Source of the DNA: Prevotellaceae bacterium
GTDB lineage: Bacteria; Bacteroidota; Bacteroidia; Bacteroidales; Bacteroidaceae
DNA length: 20,409 nt
NCBI GenBank assembly: GCA_003150315.1
Contig: QAML01000065.1
Span: 18,746-39,154 of the forward strand
Reading direction: 5' to 3'
A program made the translations under genes and the position numbers. The notes under the pieces were generated by a model, which was not told the DNA's origin, searched no databases, and was given only the letters and a program-made list of their open reading frames with translations. Below, piece by piece: positions 11,861 through 19,045 of the stretch (position 1 is its first letter; every line of letters begins with the position of its first letter).

Positions 11861-11981
11861 CGGAAAAAGCATAAGGCACTTCGCAAAAAACATAAGCCAT
11901 ATATTTTAAAATACAAGGCACTTATTTTAAAATAAGTGCCTTGTATTTTTCAGTTTTCCAAGAAGCTGATTAACAGCAACT
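11861..11981 (+). repeat. Mosaic palindromic intergenic element, copy 3 (full)
   Basis: CGGAAAAAGCATAAGGCACT, then CGCAAAAAACATAAGCCATA, then a perfect 42-base palindrome at 11908-11949 with 21-base arms and no loop (arm core ACAAGGCACTTATTTT). Seventeen bases further on lies CTGATTAACAGCAACT (11966-11981). Compared with copy 4 the left word is AAGGCACTT instead of ATGGCTT, so the modules are shuffled. Confidence 0.85.
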
Positions 11982-12027
11982 CACAAAAGCCCTAAAAAAG
12001 CCCCTCCCCGTCTCGTTTTTTTGCTCG

Positions 12028-12405
12028 TAAAACACCACGTATTCTTCGCCAAACACACTTTGTTACTTGCCAAACAACATTCATTTCTTACCAAACAGAC
12101 TTAATCCCTCGCAAAACCACATTTTTCAATTATTTACAAAACTACATTCCCCGCAACTCCATCTTTACCACTCATAATACAGCATTTTTAATTCAACAAA
12201 CTACATTTACCCAATATCATACTACATTCACCCCTTACACAACTACCTTTATCTATCACAAAGAAATATCTATACTTTACCAAACACAATACAACCATTA
12301 TCCAACAACCCTTACCCATTACCAAACCCACTTCGTCCCACACCCAACTACATTCCTCCTTTACCCAACTACTTTTATCCCTTAACAAACAGACTGCATA
12401 GTCAA
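12028..12405 (+). repeat. Degenerate 21-base tandem repeat in strict register, about 18 units
   Basis: Cutting the sequence every 21 bases from 12028 gives 18 consecutive units. Each has a core close to CAAACTACATTTA followed by a pyrimidine-rich end like CCCTTA. Clean examples start at 12070, 12217, 12343 and 12364. One unit near 12133 is shifted by four bases and then compensated, so the overall phase holds. By hand count, units 2-17 (336 bases) contain about 112 C and only 8 G. Individual units differ strongly, so this is an old array kept in phase. On the + strand one frame reads as heptads near QTTFIPY and is open from 11996 to a TAA at 12382, but has no start codon. It lies between a palindromic element and the groESL terminator. 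It is not a CRISPR array because there are no constant repeats with unique spacers. Confidence 0.8.
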
Positions 12406-12433
12406 CCATTTTCTTCAAAAGGACTATGGGCAA

Positions 12434-12473
12434 CAAAAAAATCGGGGCGACATCGCTAAATGCCGTCCCGATT
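12434..12473 (-). terminator. Rho-independent terminator of groESL
   Basis: On the minus strand AATCGGGACGGCAT pairs imperfectly with ATGTCGCCCCGATT across a TTAGCG loop and is followed by TTTTTTT. It lies 31 bases past the groEL stop. Confidence 0.85.
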
Positions 12474-12503
12474 AAAATTATGAAGTTTTTATCCTTTTCG
12501 GAA

Positions 12504-14135
12504 TTACATCATGCCGCCGCCCATTCCGGGATTAGGCATAGGAGCAGGGGTATCCTCCTTCTTATCGCAGATTACGCATTCGGTAGTCAGGAACATGCCG
12601 GCAACAGATGCCGCATTTTCAAGAGCAACACGGGTAACCTTAGCAGGATCTACGACACCCTGTTCACGCAAATCGCCATACTTCTCAGTCTTAGCGTTGA
12701 AGCCGAAGTTTCCTTCGCCCTCGCGAACCTTGTTAACCACAACAGCGCCCTCAATGCCCGCATTGGAGCAAATCTGACGCAAAGGCTCTTCGATAGCACG
12801 GCGAACAATTGCAATACCGGTAGTTTCGTCAGCGTTATCACCGGTCATGCCGTCAAGAGCTTTCTGTGCGCGGATGTAAGCAACGCCGCCGCCGGTTACG
12901 ATACCCTCTTCAATTGCAGCACGTGTAGCGCAAAGAGCATCGTCGCAACGGTCTTTCTTTTCTTTCTGCTCTGTTTCGGAAGCTGCACCTACCTCGAGAA
13001 CGCAAACGCCACCCGAAAGTTTTGCAAGACGTTCCTGAAGTTTCTCCTTGTCGTAGGTAGAAGTAGTATTTTCTATCTCGTTCTTCAGCTGACCTATGCG
13101 ATCCTGTATGTTTTGTTTGTCGCCGCCGCCGTTAACAATGGTAGTGTTGTCCTTAGTAACGGTAACTTTCTCGGCAGAACCAAGCATTTCAATTGTAGCC
13201 TGCTCAAGTTTCAAACCTTTATCTTCGCTGATTACAACGCCACCTGTAAGAATTGCAATATCTTCGAGCATTGCTTTACGACGATCACCAAATCCCGGAG
13301 CTTTTATAGCACAAATCTTAAGCTGAGCACGGAGACGGTTAACAACCAAAGTAGTTAATGCTTCAGAATCCACATCTTCTGCAATAACAAGCAAAGGACG
13401 ACCGCTCTGAACCGCGCTGTTCAAAATGGGGAGGAAGTCCTTAAGGTTGGAAATCTTCTTGTCGTAAATAAGAATGTAAGGTTTCTCCATTACACACTCC
13501 ATTTTCTCCGGCTCTGTGATAAAGTAAGGAGAAAGATAGCCACGGTCGAACTGCATTCCCTCTACGGTTTTCAAAACAGTGTCGCGACCTTTTGCATCTT
13601 CAATTGTAATTACGCCGTTAACGCTTACGGCACGCATACCGTCAGCAATGAGTTTACCGATTTCAGGATCATTGTTACCGGAAATAGTAGCTACCTGTTC
13701 GATTTTCTCATAACTGTTTTCTATTTTCTCGGCCTGGCTCTTGATTTCTTCCACAACTTTTGCCACAGCCTTGTCAATGCCTCGTTTAATATCGAGAGGA
13801 TTTGCACCGGCTGCCACATTCTTCATTCCTTCTGTAAGAATAGCCTGTGTCAAAACCGTTGCGGTGGTTGTTCCGTCGCCTGCATCGTCGCCGGTTTTGC
13901 TTGCCACGCTTTTCACGAGCTGTGCGCCGGCATTCTTAAAGGAATCTTCGAGTTCTATTTCCTTTGCCACGGTAACACCGTCCTTTGTGATACGGGGAGC
14001 ACCGAATTTCTTGTCTATTACAACGTTTCTGCCCTTAGGACCAAGGGTTGTCTTTACTGCGTTTGCCAATGCGTCGGCACCTTCTTTAAGGAGTTCGCGT
14101 GCCTCAACGTTATATCTTACATCTTTAGCTGCCAT
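12504..14135 (-). CDS. groL: Chaperonin GroEL (60 kDa)
   Basis: A 543-residue chaperonin of full family length, beginning [20 protein letters not shown] and ending in the typical GMGGGMM tail. Visible landmarks are [15 protein letters not shown] at about residues 28-42, the ATP-binding [12 protein letters not shown] near residues 86-97, and GGGVAYIRA near residue 414. It assembles into double-ring tetradecamers in the cytoplasm and folds proteins inside a cavity capped by GroES, driven by ATP. It lies 30 bases after groES on the same strand and is almost certainly co-transcribed with it. No defect is seen. Confidence 0.98.
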   Translation of the reverse strand: MAAKDVRYNVEARELLKEGADALANAVKTTLGPKGRNVVIDKKFGAPRITKDGVTVAKEIELEDSFKNAGAQLVKSVASKTGDDAGDGTTTATVLTQAILTEGMKNVAAGANPLDIKRGIDKAVAKVVEEIKSQAEKIENSYEKIEQVATISGNNDPEIGKLIADGMRAVSVNGVITIEDAKGRDTVLKTVEGMQFDRGYLSPYFITEPEKMECVMEKPYILIYDKKISNLKDFLPILNSAVQSGRPLLVIAEDVDSEALTTLVVNRLRAQLKICAIKAPGFGDRRKAMLEDIAILTGGVVISEDKGLKLEQATIEMLGSAEKVTVTKDNTTIVNGGGDKQNIQDRIGQLKNEIENTTSTYDKEKLQERLAKLSGGVCVLEVGAASETEQKEKKDRCDDALCATRAAIEEGIVTGGGVAYIRAQKALDGMTGDNADETTGIAIVRRAIEEPLRQICSNAGIEGAVVVNKVREGEGNFGFNAKTEKYGDLREQGVVDPAKVTRVALENAASVAGMFLTTECVICDKKEDTPAPMPNPGMGGGMM

Positions 14136-14165
14136 AATTTTTCTTTTTTTAGATATTAAACATGT

Positions 14166-14438
14166 TTACGCCAATATTGCGAGAACATCGCTCTGACGCA
14201 TGATGAGGTATTTCTCTTCGCCTACCTCTATTTCGGTACCTGCATATTTGCCGAAGAGTACAGTGTCGCCGGCTTTCAGAACCATTTTTTCGTCTTTCGT
14301 ACCTTCGCCTACTGCTACTACTTCACCTTTCAAAGGTTTCTCTTTTGCCGTGTCGGGAATTATGATACCTGCCACTGTTTTTTCCTCTGCTTTTGCAGGA
14401 TTAATGAGAACCCTGTCTGCTAACGGTTTAATGTTCAT
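14166..14438 (-). CDS. groES: Co-chaperonin GroES (10 kDa)
   Basis: A 90-residue co-chaperonin of normal length starting [19 protein letters not shown]. The mobile loop is at about residues 17-33 ([18 protein letters not shown]), followed by [12 protein letters not shown] and [13 protein letters not shown]. Seven copies form the lid of the GroEL ring. It is the first gene of the groESL operon. The region from 14439 to 14649 upstream holds a sigma-54-like sequence and an array of ATGACAA words, which are likely regulatory. Confidence 0.98.
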   Translation of the reverse strand: MNIKPLADRVLINPAKAEEKTVAGIIIPDTAKEKPLKGEVVAVGEGTKDEKMVLKAGDTVLFGKYAGTEIEVGEEKYLIMRQSDVLAILA

Positions 14439-14519
14439 GATTTTATTCTTTAATTGTTTATTGTTTTAGTGTTATTTTTTACCGAGCCGCCTTCTTTCGA
14501 CTTAGCTCCGCTTTTCTTT

Positions 14520-14538
14520 ATGCCAAAAGCGTGCCAAA
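14520..14538 (-). promoter_or_regulatory. Sigma-54-like -24/-12 sequence upstream of groES
   Basis: The minus strand reads TTTGGCACGCTTTTGGCAT. This matches the sigma-54 pattern TTGGCACG-N4-TTGCW with one mismatch (TGGC for TTGC) and has the required 10 bases between GG and GC. A start of transcription near 14510 would give a leader of about 70 bases. The same stretch can instead be read as two direct TTTGGCA words 11 bases apart. No good TAnnTTTG box is found for this operon. Confidence 0.35.
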
Positions 14539-14580
14539 CTCTAACTGTGTTTTACAAATTCCCTTATTTTTTTGTTTTGA

Positions 14581-14649
14581 TTCATGACAAACTTAACATG
14601 CCACGGATTATTATGACAATTTGTCATAACCCAAAGCGTTCATGACAAA
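14581..14649. promoter_or_regulatory. Array of ATGACAA words with a central palindrome upstream of groES
   Basis: TTCATGACAAA occurs at 14581-14591 and again at 14639-14649. Between them is the near-perfect palindrome TTATGACAATTTGTCATAA (14611-14629, 9-base arms around one T). The three + strand ATGACAA words start at 14584, 14613 and 14642, exactly 29 bases apart. It resembles an operator or enhancer array. It is not CIRCE (no GAGTGCTAA-type arms). The right-most word touches the A-run of the neighbouring terminator. Confidence 0.5.
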
Positions 14650-14681
14650 AAAGCTCCGTCGCGCAATGGCGGCGGAGCTTT
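14647..14681 (-). terminator. Rho-independent terminator of the beta-helix remnant
   Basis: AAAGCTCCG (14650-14658) pairs with CGGAGCTTT (14673-14681), with a further CGC/GCG after one mismatch. On the minus strand the hairpin is followed by TTTTTT. It lies 27 bases past the stop of the remnant frame and points towards groES. Confidence 0.75.
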
Positions 14682-14707
14682 CCGAAATATGTGATATTAA
14701 AAAGAAA

Positions 14708-14941
14708 TTATTCCTTTACCACTTTCCAAGCTGCTTTTTCGTTATATGTTATCTTTTCCGACTTATATCCGGGGGCAACGTAATTGGTATGTTCGCCATC
14801 GGCATCATTATCGGCCGGATTGAATCCCACAAAAATTCCGCCATAAACATTAATGGAGCAAACCGAAGTGGTTCCATCGTTTCTATTAAGCAGATATTTC
14901 GGATTTGCAGCCTCGAATACTCCTCCGTATATATATATTGC
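14708..14941 (-). pseudogene. C-terminal remnant of a beta-helix surface protein
   Basis: The last 77 codons of a minus-strand frame read like the end of a right-handed beta-helix protein. There are two IYGGVF/VYGGIF turns about 31 residues apart, then FNPADN, NYVAPGYKSE and WKVVKE before a stop. This YGG-x-F, FNP, NYVA-GY order is familiar from C-termini of surface or phage-like beta-helix proteins. Upstream of about 14941 the frame becomes antisense to the GH30 promoter and start and loses all resemblance. No start signal of its own remains, but its terminator is intact. I read it as a gene whose front was removed when the GH30 region was placed beside it. Confidence 0.55.
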
Positions 14942-14973
14942 AAACACGGGAAGCACATTCCGGGGATTATTCC

Positions 14974-14981
14974 TATCTTTG
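14974..14981 (+). promoter_or_regulatory. Bacteroidetes-type -7 box of the GH30 gene
   Basis: TATCTTTG fits TAnnTTTG and lies 26 bases before the ATG at 15008. It supports 15008 over the in-frame ATG at 14642. Confidence 0.6.
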
Positions 14982-15007
14982 TGCATGACAATCTGCAATA
15001 CCCAAGC

Positions 15008-16462
15008 ATGAAAACAATTACATTCATAAAACAAGCGGGCATTATTCTCACCGTCTGCCTTGGCTTTCAAACCGTTCCGGCACAGAATTACGAAATTTCC
15101 AATATTGTGCAAAGCCGCGCCGGCGACTTGAAAATGATGCGTCCCGTTGGTTTCAAACAATTCATTGAAGATTTCGGCGCAGAAGGCGAAGTGATAAACG
15201 TCTATCCCGACGTGGAGTATCAGGAAATGCTCGGATTCGGCGGCGCAATAACCGAAACTTCGGCTTATAACTTTATGAAACTCTCCGAGAGCCGCCGCAA
15301 CGAACTCGCAAAGGTTTACTTCGATGCCACAGAGGGACTGGGACTGAATTTCTGCCGTGTTTCCATAGGTTCAAACGATTTCGCGCTTGACGACAGCCCG
15401 TATGTGAGCAACAATGACCCTAAACTCACGACTTTTTCCATTGACCGCGACAGAAGATACGTAATACCCATGATTAAAGCGGCTCAACGCTACTGCGGGG
15501 AACTGTATCTCATGGCCACTCCCTGGAGTCCGCCGGCTTTCATGAAAGACAACGGGAAAACCATCAATGGCGGCAAGCTTCTGCCCGAGCATCGCAACAC
15601 ATGGGCGGATTATATTGTGCGCTTTTTGCAGGAATACAAGAAAGAGGGCATAAACTTTTTCTGTATGACGGTTCAAAACGAACCCAAGGCTTCGCAAAAA
15701 TGGCAGAGCTGCCTATATTCGGGCAAAGAAGAGGGAGAGTATGCGGTGGATTTCCTGAAACCTCATCTCGACAAGGCCGGTTTCGACACTCTGAAGCTCA
15801 TTGTCTGGGACCACAACAAAGAGCGCGTGCTCGAAAGAGCCTCAGAGAGCTTTGCCGTGCCGAAAGCCAGAAAAGCCATCTGGGGCATTGCCTTTCATTG
15901 GTATTCGGGCAAACATTTCGACCAACTGCGCATGACCCACGAGCGGTTTCCCGAAAAGCACCTCATACTTTCGGAATTCTGTAAAGGACCCGCCACGGGC
16001 GGAACCCATGTTCCTTATGGCGATTGGAGCGATGCGGAAGATTATTGTGCAGAAATGATAGGCGATTTCAATAATTACGCATGCGCATCCATAGATTGGA
16101 ACATGATTGTAGACACAAAAGGCGGACCCTGTCTGTATCGCGACGACATAGGCGGCGGAAAGGCATCGGTGGTTGTGGACGCAGAAAACAACAGCTTCGA
16201 GTTGCAATCCACTTACTACGCCGTGGGACATTTCAGCAAGTACGTGAAGCGCGGCGCACGCCGCATTGGCAACAGCACATACGATGACAACCTGCTGACA
16301 TCCTCGTTCAAAAACCCCGACGGCAGTATTGCCGTAATCGTTCTCAATAAAGGCAACAACAATCTGCGCCCGTTGCTGCGGATGAACGGGAAAATAATGC
16401 GTCTGAATCTGCCGCGCCATTCCATAACCACTGTTTCTATAAAAAGCAAAGGCGCAAAATAA
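15008..16462 (+). CDS. Secreted GH30 glycoside hydrolase
   Basis: A 484-residue exported enzyme. The in-frame ATG at 14642 would add 122 residues that cross a terminator and a gene remnant. The ATG at 15008 instead gives a signal peptide (TFIKQAGIILTVCLGF...VPAQ, cleavage near residue 26) and sits just after a -7 box. GH30 landmarks are GFGGAITET at 76-84, MATPWSPPAFMKDN at 169-182, the acid/base E225 in TVQNEP and the nucleophile E323 in LSEF. A beta-sandwich with VIVLNKGNNN closes the protein. The family includes glucosylceramidases and beta-1,6-glucanases; the layout resembles subfamily 3, but I cannot fix the substrate. No hairpin terminator is clear after it; the palindromic element follows 80 bases on. 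Confidence 0.9.
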   Translation: MKTITFIKQAGIILTVCLGFQTVPAQNYEISNIVQSRAGDLKMMRPVGFKQFIEDFGAEGEVINVYPDVEYQEMLGFGGAITETSAYNFMKLSESRRNELAKVYFDATEGLGLNFCRVSIGSNDFALDDSPYVSNNDPKLTTFSIDRDRRYVIPMIKAAQRYCGELYLMATPWSPPAFMKDNGKTINGGKLLPEHRNTWADYIVRFLQEYKKEGINFFCMTVQNEPKASQKWQSCLYSGKEEGEYAVDFLKPHLDKAGFDTLKLIVWDHNKERVLERASESFAVPKARKAIWGIAFHWYSGKHFDQLRMTHERFPEKHLILSEFCKGPATGGTHVPYGDWSDAEDYCAEMIGDFNNYACASIDWNMIVDTKGGPCLYRDDIGGGKASVVVDAENNSFELQSTYYAVGHFSKYVKRGARRIGNSTYDDNLLTSSFKNPDGSIAVIVLNKGNNNLRPLLRMNGKIMRLNLPRHSITTVSIKSKGAK

Positions 16463-16541
16463 AATTTCCCCGGGAAACGGCAGAAACCAAGCCCCGATTT
16501 CCGGAACATTTTGCCCCGAAATTACGGCTTTTTAGCATTGC

Positions 16542-16662
16542 ACGAAAAAACACATGGCTTATCGCAAAAAATACAAGCCATATATTTTAAAATACAAGGC
16601 ACTTATTTTAAAATAAGTGCCTTGTATTTTTCGCGCTGTCAAACATCTGATAAACAGCAACT
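16542..16662 (+). repeat. Mosaic palindromic intergenic element, copy 4 (full)
   Basis: ACGAAAAAACACATGGCTTA, then CGCAAAAAATACAAGCCATA, in which ATGGCTT and AAGCCAT form a first hairpin. A perfect 42-base palindrome at 16589-16630 follows, identical to that of copy 3, then TTCGCG. CTGATAAACAGCAACT lies at 16647-16662, 17 bases after the palindrome as in copy 3. The strong hairpin followed by T could terminate GH30 transcription. Confidence 0.85.
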
Positions 16663-16692
16663 TATCCCAGATCTTTCAAACCCGGGGAATTT

Positions 16693-16705
16693 GCTGATTA
16701 TCAGC
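16693..16705. promoter_or_regulatory. Perfect 13-base palindrome upstream of the MATE gene
   Basis: GCTGATTATCAGC has 6-base arms around one T and lies 62 bases upstream of the MATE -7 box. It could be an operator for a small dimeric regulator, but a palindrome this short can occur by chance. Confidence 0.25.
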
Positions 16706-16767
16706 CGCTTAAAGAGAAAAGCATGGTTTGTGCTCAAAGTTCGGCGGCACGCCACGAAAAATGATTG

Positions 16768-16775
16768 TACCTTTG
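16768..16775 (+). promoter_or_regulatory. Bacteroidetes-type -7 box of the MATE gene
   Basis: TACCTTTG fits TAnnTTTG and lies 33 bases before the ATG at 16809. It supports that start over the in-frame ATG at 16728. Confidence 0.6.
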
Positions 16776-16808
16776 CATCCCGAAACTCACCTATACATAT
16801 ATATAAAT

Positions 16809-18161
16809 ATGAGTGGAAACAACAGCCGACAGTATGGCGAACTCATCAAAATAGGTACGCCCGTAATCATTGGGCAACTGGGCACCATAGTGCTCGGCTT
16901 TGCCGACACGCTGATGATTGGGCACCACAGCACAAACGAGCTTGCCGCCGCAGGACTGGTGAACAATGTTTTTGCACTTGTTTTGCTGTTCTATCTCGGC
17001 TTTTCCTACGGTCTCACACCCATTGTGGGACAGCTTTACGGCGTTGACCGAAAGGAGGAAATAGGCAGCAAACTCAAAAACGCCATACCCGCCAACCTCC
17101 TGACAGGCTTGCTGCTCATGACATTGATGACGGTGCTCTACTTTAACCTTGCCCACATTGGACAACCCTCCGAACTGCTGCCGCTGATACGTCCCTACTT
17201 CATTGTGAACCTCGTGAGCCTGCCCTTCGTGGGAGTGTTCAACACGCTGAAGCAGTTTTTCGACGGCACAACGCGCACCGGTGTGCCGATGTGGGTGATG
17301 ATAGGCGGAAATCTCTTCAACATTCTCTTCAACTGGCTCCTGATTTACGGCAAAGGCGGTTTCCCCGAAATGGGATTGCTTGGCGCGGGAATTGCAACCA
17401 TGGCTTCGCGCATACTGATGGCATTAAGCCTGTGCGCCATACTGTTTTGGGCAAAATCCAACCGTGTTTACCGTCTGGGCATGAGTAATGCACGCATAAA
17501 CAAAGCCGATTTCCGGGAAATGAACCGCATGGGCTTTCCCGTGGCTCTGTTAATGGGAATGGAAACTGCCGCTTTCAGCCTAAGCAGCGTTATGGCAGGA
17601 TGGTTGGGAACGCTCTCGCTTGCCGCACATCAGGTCATGATAACCACATCGCAGCTTTTCTACCTCATATTATTAGGCATGGCAGCCGCCGTGTCCATAC
17701 GCATAAGCCTCTTTACGGGACAAAAAAACTACGCGGCGGTTCGCCGCACTGCCGCCGACGGCTTCCGTCTGAATCTTATGGTTTCGTTCGCAATGTCAAT
17801 ACCTTTGCTTATTTTCCGAAACCACATAGGCACATTTTTCACCGACAGCGCGGAAGTGGCAAATATGGTGGCGGGACTTTGCATAGTGCTTGTAGTCTAT
17901 CAGTTTGGCGATGGATTGCAGTGCATATTTGCCAACGCGCTCAGGGGAATAGCCTGCGTAAAACCTATGGTGCTTTACGCATTTCTGGCATACTTCGTAA
18001 TAAACCTGCCGTTGGGATATTTCATGGGCTTTACCCTCAAGCTCGGAATTACAGGCATTTGGGCGGCGTTTCCATTCGGGCTTTCGGCGGCGGGTTTGCT
18101 GTACTGGCTCAGATTCCGACGCGAACTGAAGAAAATGGAAGCCGGCGCAAACGCGGCATAA
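16809..18161 (+). CDS. MATE family efflux transporter
   Basis: A 450-residue inner-membrane protein with about 12 hydrophobic segments in two similar halves, the usual size and fold of MATE transporters. The first half starts ELIKIGTPVIIGQLGTIVLGF with ADTLMIGHHSTNELAAAGL, the characteristic N-terminal signature. The second half repeats the pattern with GFPVALLMGMETAAFSLSSV and LAAHQVM. The family exports cationic drugs or metabolites in exchange for sodium ions or protons. The start at 16809 is preferred because the longer form adds 27 non-hydrophobic residues across the promoter. The next gene follows after 41 bases and may be read through from this promoter. The specific substrate is unknown. 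Confidence 0.92.
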   Translation: MSGNNSRQYGELIKIGTPVIIGQLGTIVLGFADTLMIGHHSTNELAAAGLVNNVFALVLLFYLGFSYGLTPIVGQLYGVDRKEEIGSKLKNAIPANLLTGLLLMTLMTVLYFNLAHIGQPSELLPLIRPYFIVNLVSLPFVGVFNTLKQFFDGTTRTGVPMWVMIGGNLFNILFNWLLIYGKGGFPEMGLLGAGIATMASRILMALSLCAILFWAKSNRVYRLGMSNARINKADFREMNRMGFPVALLMGMETAAFSLSSVMAGWLGTLSLAAHQVMITTSQLFYLILLGMAAAVSIRISLFTGQKNYAAVRRTAADGFRLNLMVSFAMSIPLLIFRNHIGTFFTDSAEVANMVAGLCIVLVVYQFGDGLQCIFANALRGIACVKPMVLYAFLAYFVINLPLGYFMGFTLKLGITGIWAAFPFGLSAAGLLYWLRFRRELKKMEAGANAA

Positions 18162-18202
18162 GCATTCTATATGTCAGGGAATTTTATTATTTTCGCAGCA
18201 TA

Positions 18203-18844
18203 ATGAGAAATCCGGTCAAATACCTTATTATAATGGCAGCCATGTTCTGCACCGTGGCGGCGAAAGCCCAGAACATGGAAAAACTGTTTGGCGAAATGCC
18301 CGACAGCATAGTTCCCGTGATGTCGAAAACCAACAGGCTCGACTGCATAGACTTTTTCAAAAGCAAAATGACCTCGAACGTGCAGAACATATACAACGGA
18401 AAAAGCCGCATATCCGACCTAACCGAAAACTTTCTTGTTCTGCAACCCACCACAAGCTCACAAGTGGAGATGAGAACCTATGACGTTGAGGGGGAAGGGC
18501 GGATAATTGCCGTGGCATACACCTATATGGCTCCCGCAAAGGAAACAACGCTCGCTTTCTACGACATGAGCTGGAAAAAACTCAAGACGGCAGACTACAT
18601 AAGCCTTCCGAAAAAGAACGATTTTATTTCTGAAAGCAGCACGTCCCGCAACGGCGACATTGAAAAGGCAAAAGAAATTCTCACCGACGCATTTGTTTTT
18701 GCAGAAATAGACAAAGACAGCGGTAACATCAGTTTCACACTCTCAACCGAGGCGGTAACCGATGACAAACTCAAGAAAGCCCTGCCCTACATAGCCCGTC
18801 CGCCGCGCTATGCCTGGAACGGCAAAAAATTCGTGCTGCTGTAA
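18203..18844 (+). CDS. Exported DUF3256-like protein
   Basis: A 213-residue protein with a signal peptide (residues about 1-22, YLIIMAAMFCTVAAKAQ). The mature part has LFGEMPDSIVPVMSKTNRLDCIDF near its start, the DFLKSGM-like region typical of what I remember as DUF3256, then TSSQVEMRTYDVEGEGRIIAVAYTYMAP and DMSWKKLKTADYISLP. The family occurs in Bacteroidetes and its function is not established. The long open frame upstream (to 17600) overlaps the MATE gene in another frame and is discarded. The start at 18203 gives the signal peptide directly. It is 41 bases downstream of the MATE gene on the same strand, so shared transcription is likely, though a functional link is not implied. Confidence 0.8.
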   Translation: MRNPVKYLIIMAAMFCTVAAKAQNMEKLFGEMPDSIVPVMSKTNRLDCIDFFKSKMTSNVQNIYNGKSRISDLTENFLVLQPTTSSQVEMRTYDVEGEGRIIAVAYTYMAPAKETTLAFYDMSWKKLKTADYISLPKKNDFISESSTSRNGDIEKAKEILTDAFVFAEIDKDSGNISFTLSTEAVTDDKLKKALPYIARPPRYAWNGKKFVLL

Positions 18845-18855
18845 AGCGTTCGAAG

Positions 18856-18944
18856 TCCCTTTGCCGATTCTATGCAATGCAGAGTTTATAGTTTCAAGAC
18901 CGCAAGTTTAATTTGCATTAAAATACACCGCAACCGCAAAGGGA
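18856..18944. other. Nested inverted repeats between the DUF3256-like gene and the aldolase
   Basis: TCCCTTTGC (18856-18864) pairs with GCAAAGGGA (18936-18944). Inside it ATGCAA (18872-18877) pairs with TTGCAT (18913-18918). The order allows a nested, long-range folded RNA. There is no T-run after it on the + strand, so it is not a standard terminator, and it ends 48 bases before the aldolase -7 box. Confidence 0.35.
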
Positions 18945-18991
18945 AAACCCAAATTTTAGGACGCTCGTTCCGCGCATTGCAAAAGAATAAG

Positions 18992-18999
18992 TATCTTTG
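18992..18999 (+). promoter_or_regulatory. Bacteroidetes-type -7 box of the aldolase gene
   Basis: TATCTTTG fits TAnnTTTG and lies 46 bases before the ATG at 19046. Confidence 0.6.
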
Positions 19000-19045
19000 C
19001 GATTGGAAATAAATTACATATCAAATATCTAAAACAATTAAGATT

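Noticed and set aside
12028..12405. CRISPR array
   Set aside because: There are no constant repeats separated by unique spacers; every 21-base unit is a variant of the same pattern, and no cas genes are nearby.
12426..13358. 310-codon + strand frame
   Set aside because: It is entirely antisense to groEL apart from its first bases, has no known protein features, and arises from the strong codon bias of groEL.
14581..14649. CIRCE/HrcA heat-shock operator
   Set aside because: The arms are TTATGACAA/TTGTCATAA with a one-base centre, unlike the TTAGCACTC and GAGTGCTAA arms of CIRCE.
14642..15007. Long N-terminal extension of the GH30 frame
   Set aside because: It crosses a terminator and the beta-helix remnant; the internal ATG at 15008 gives a signal peptide directly behind a -7 box.
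17600..18202. Upstream extension of the DUF3256-like frame
   Set aside because: It is out of frame over the MATE gene and lacks resemblance to any protein; the start at 18203 gives a clear signal peptide.
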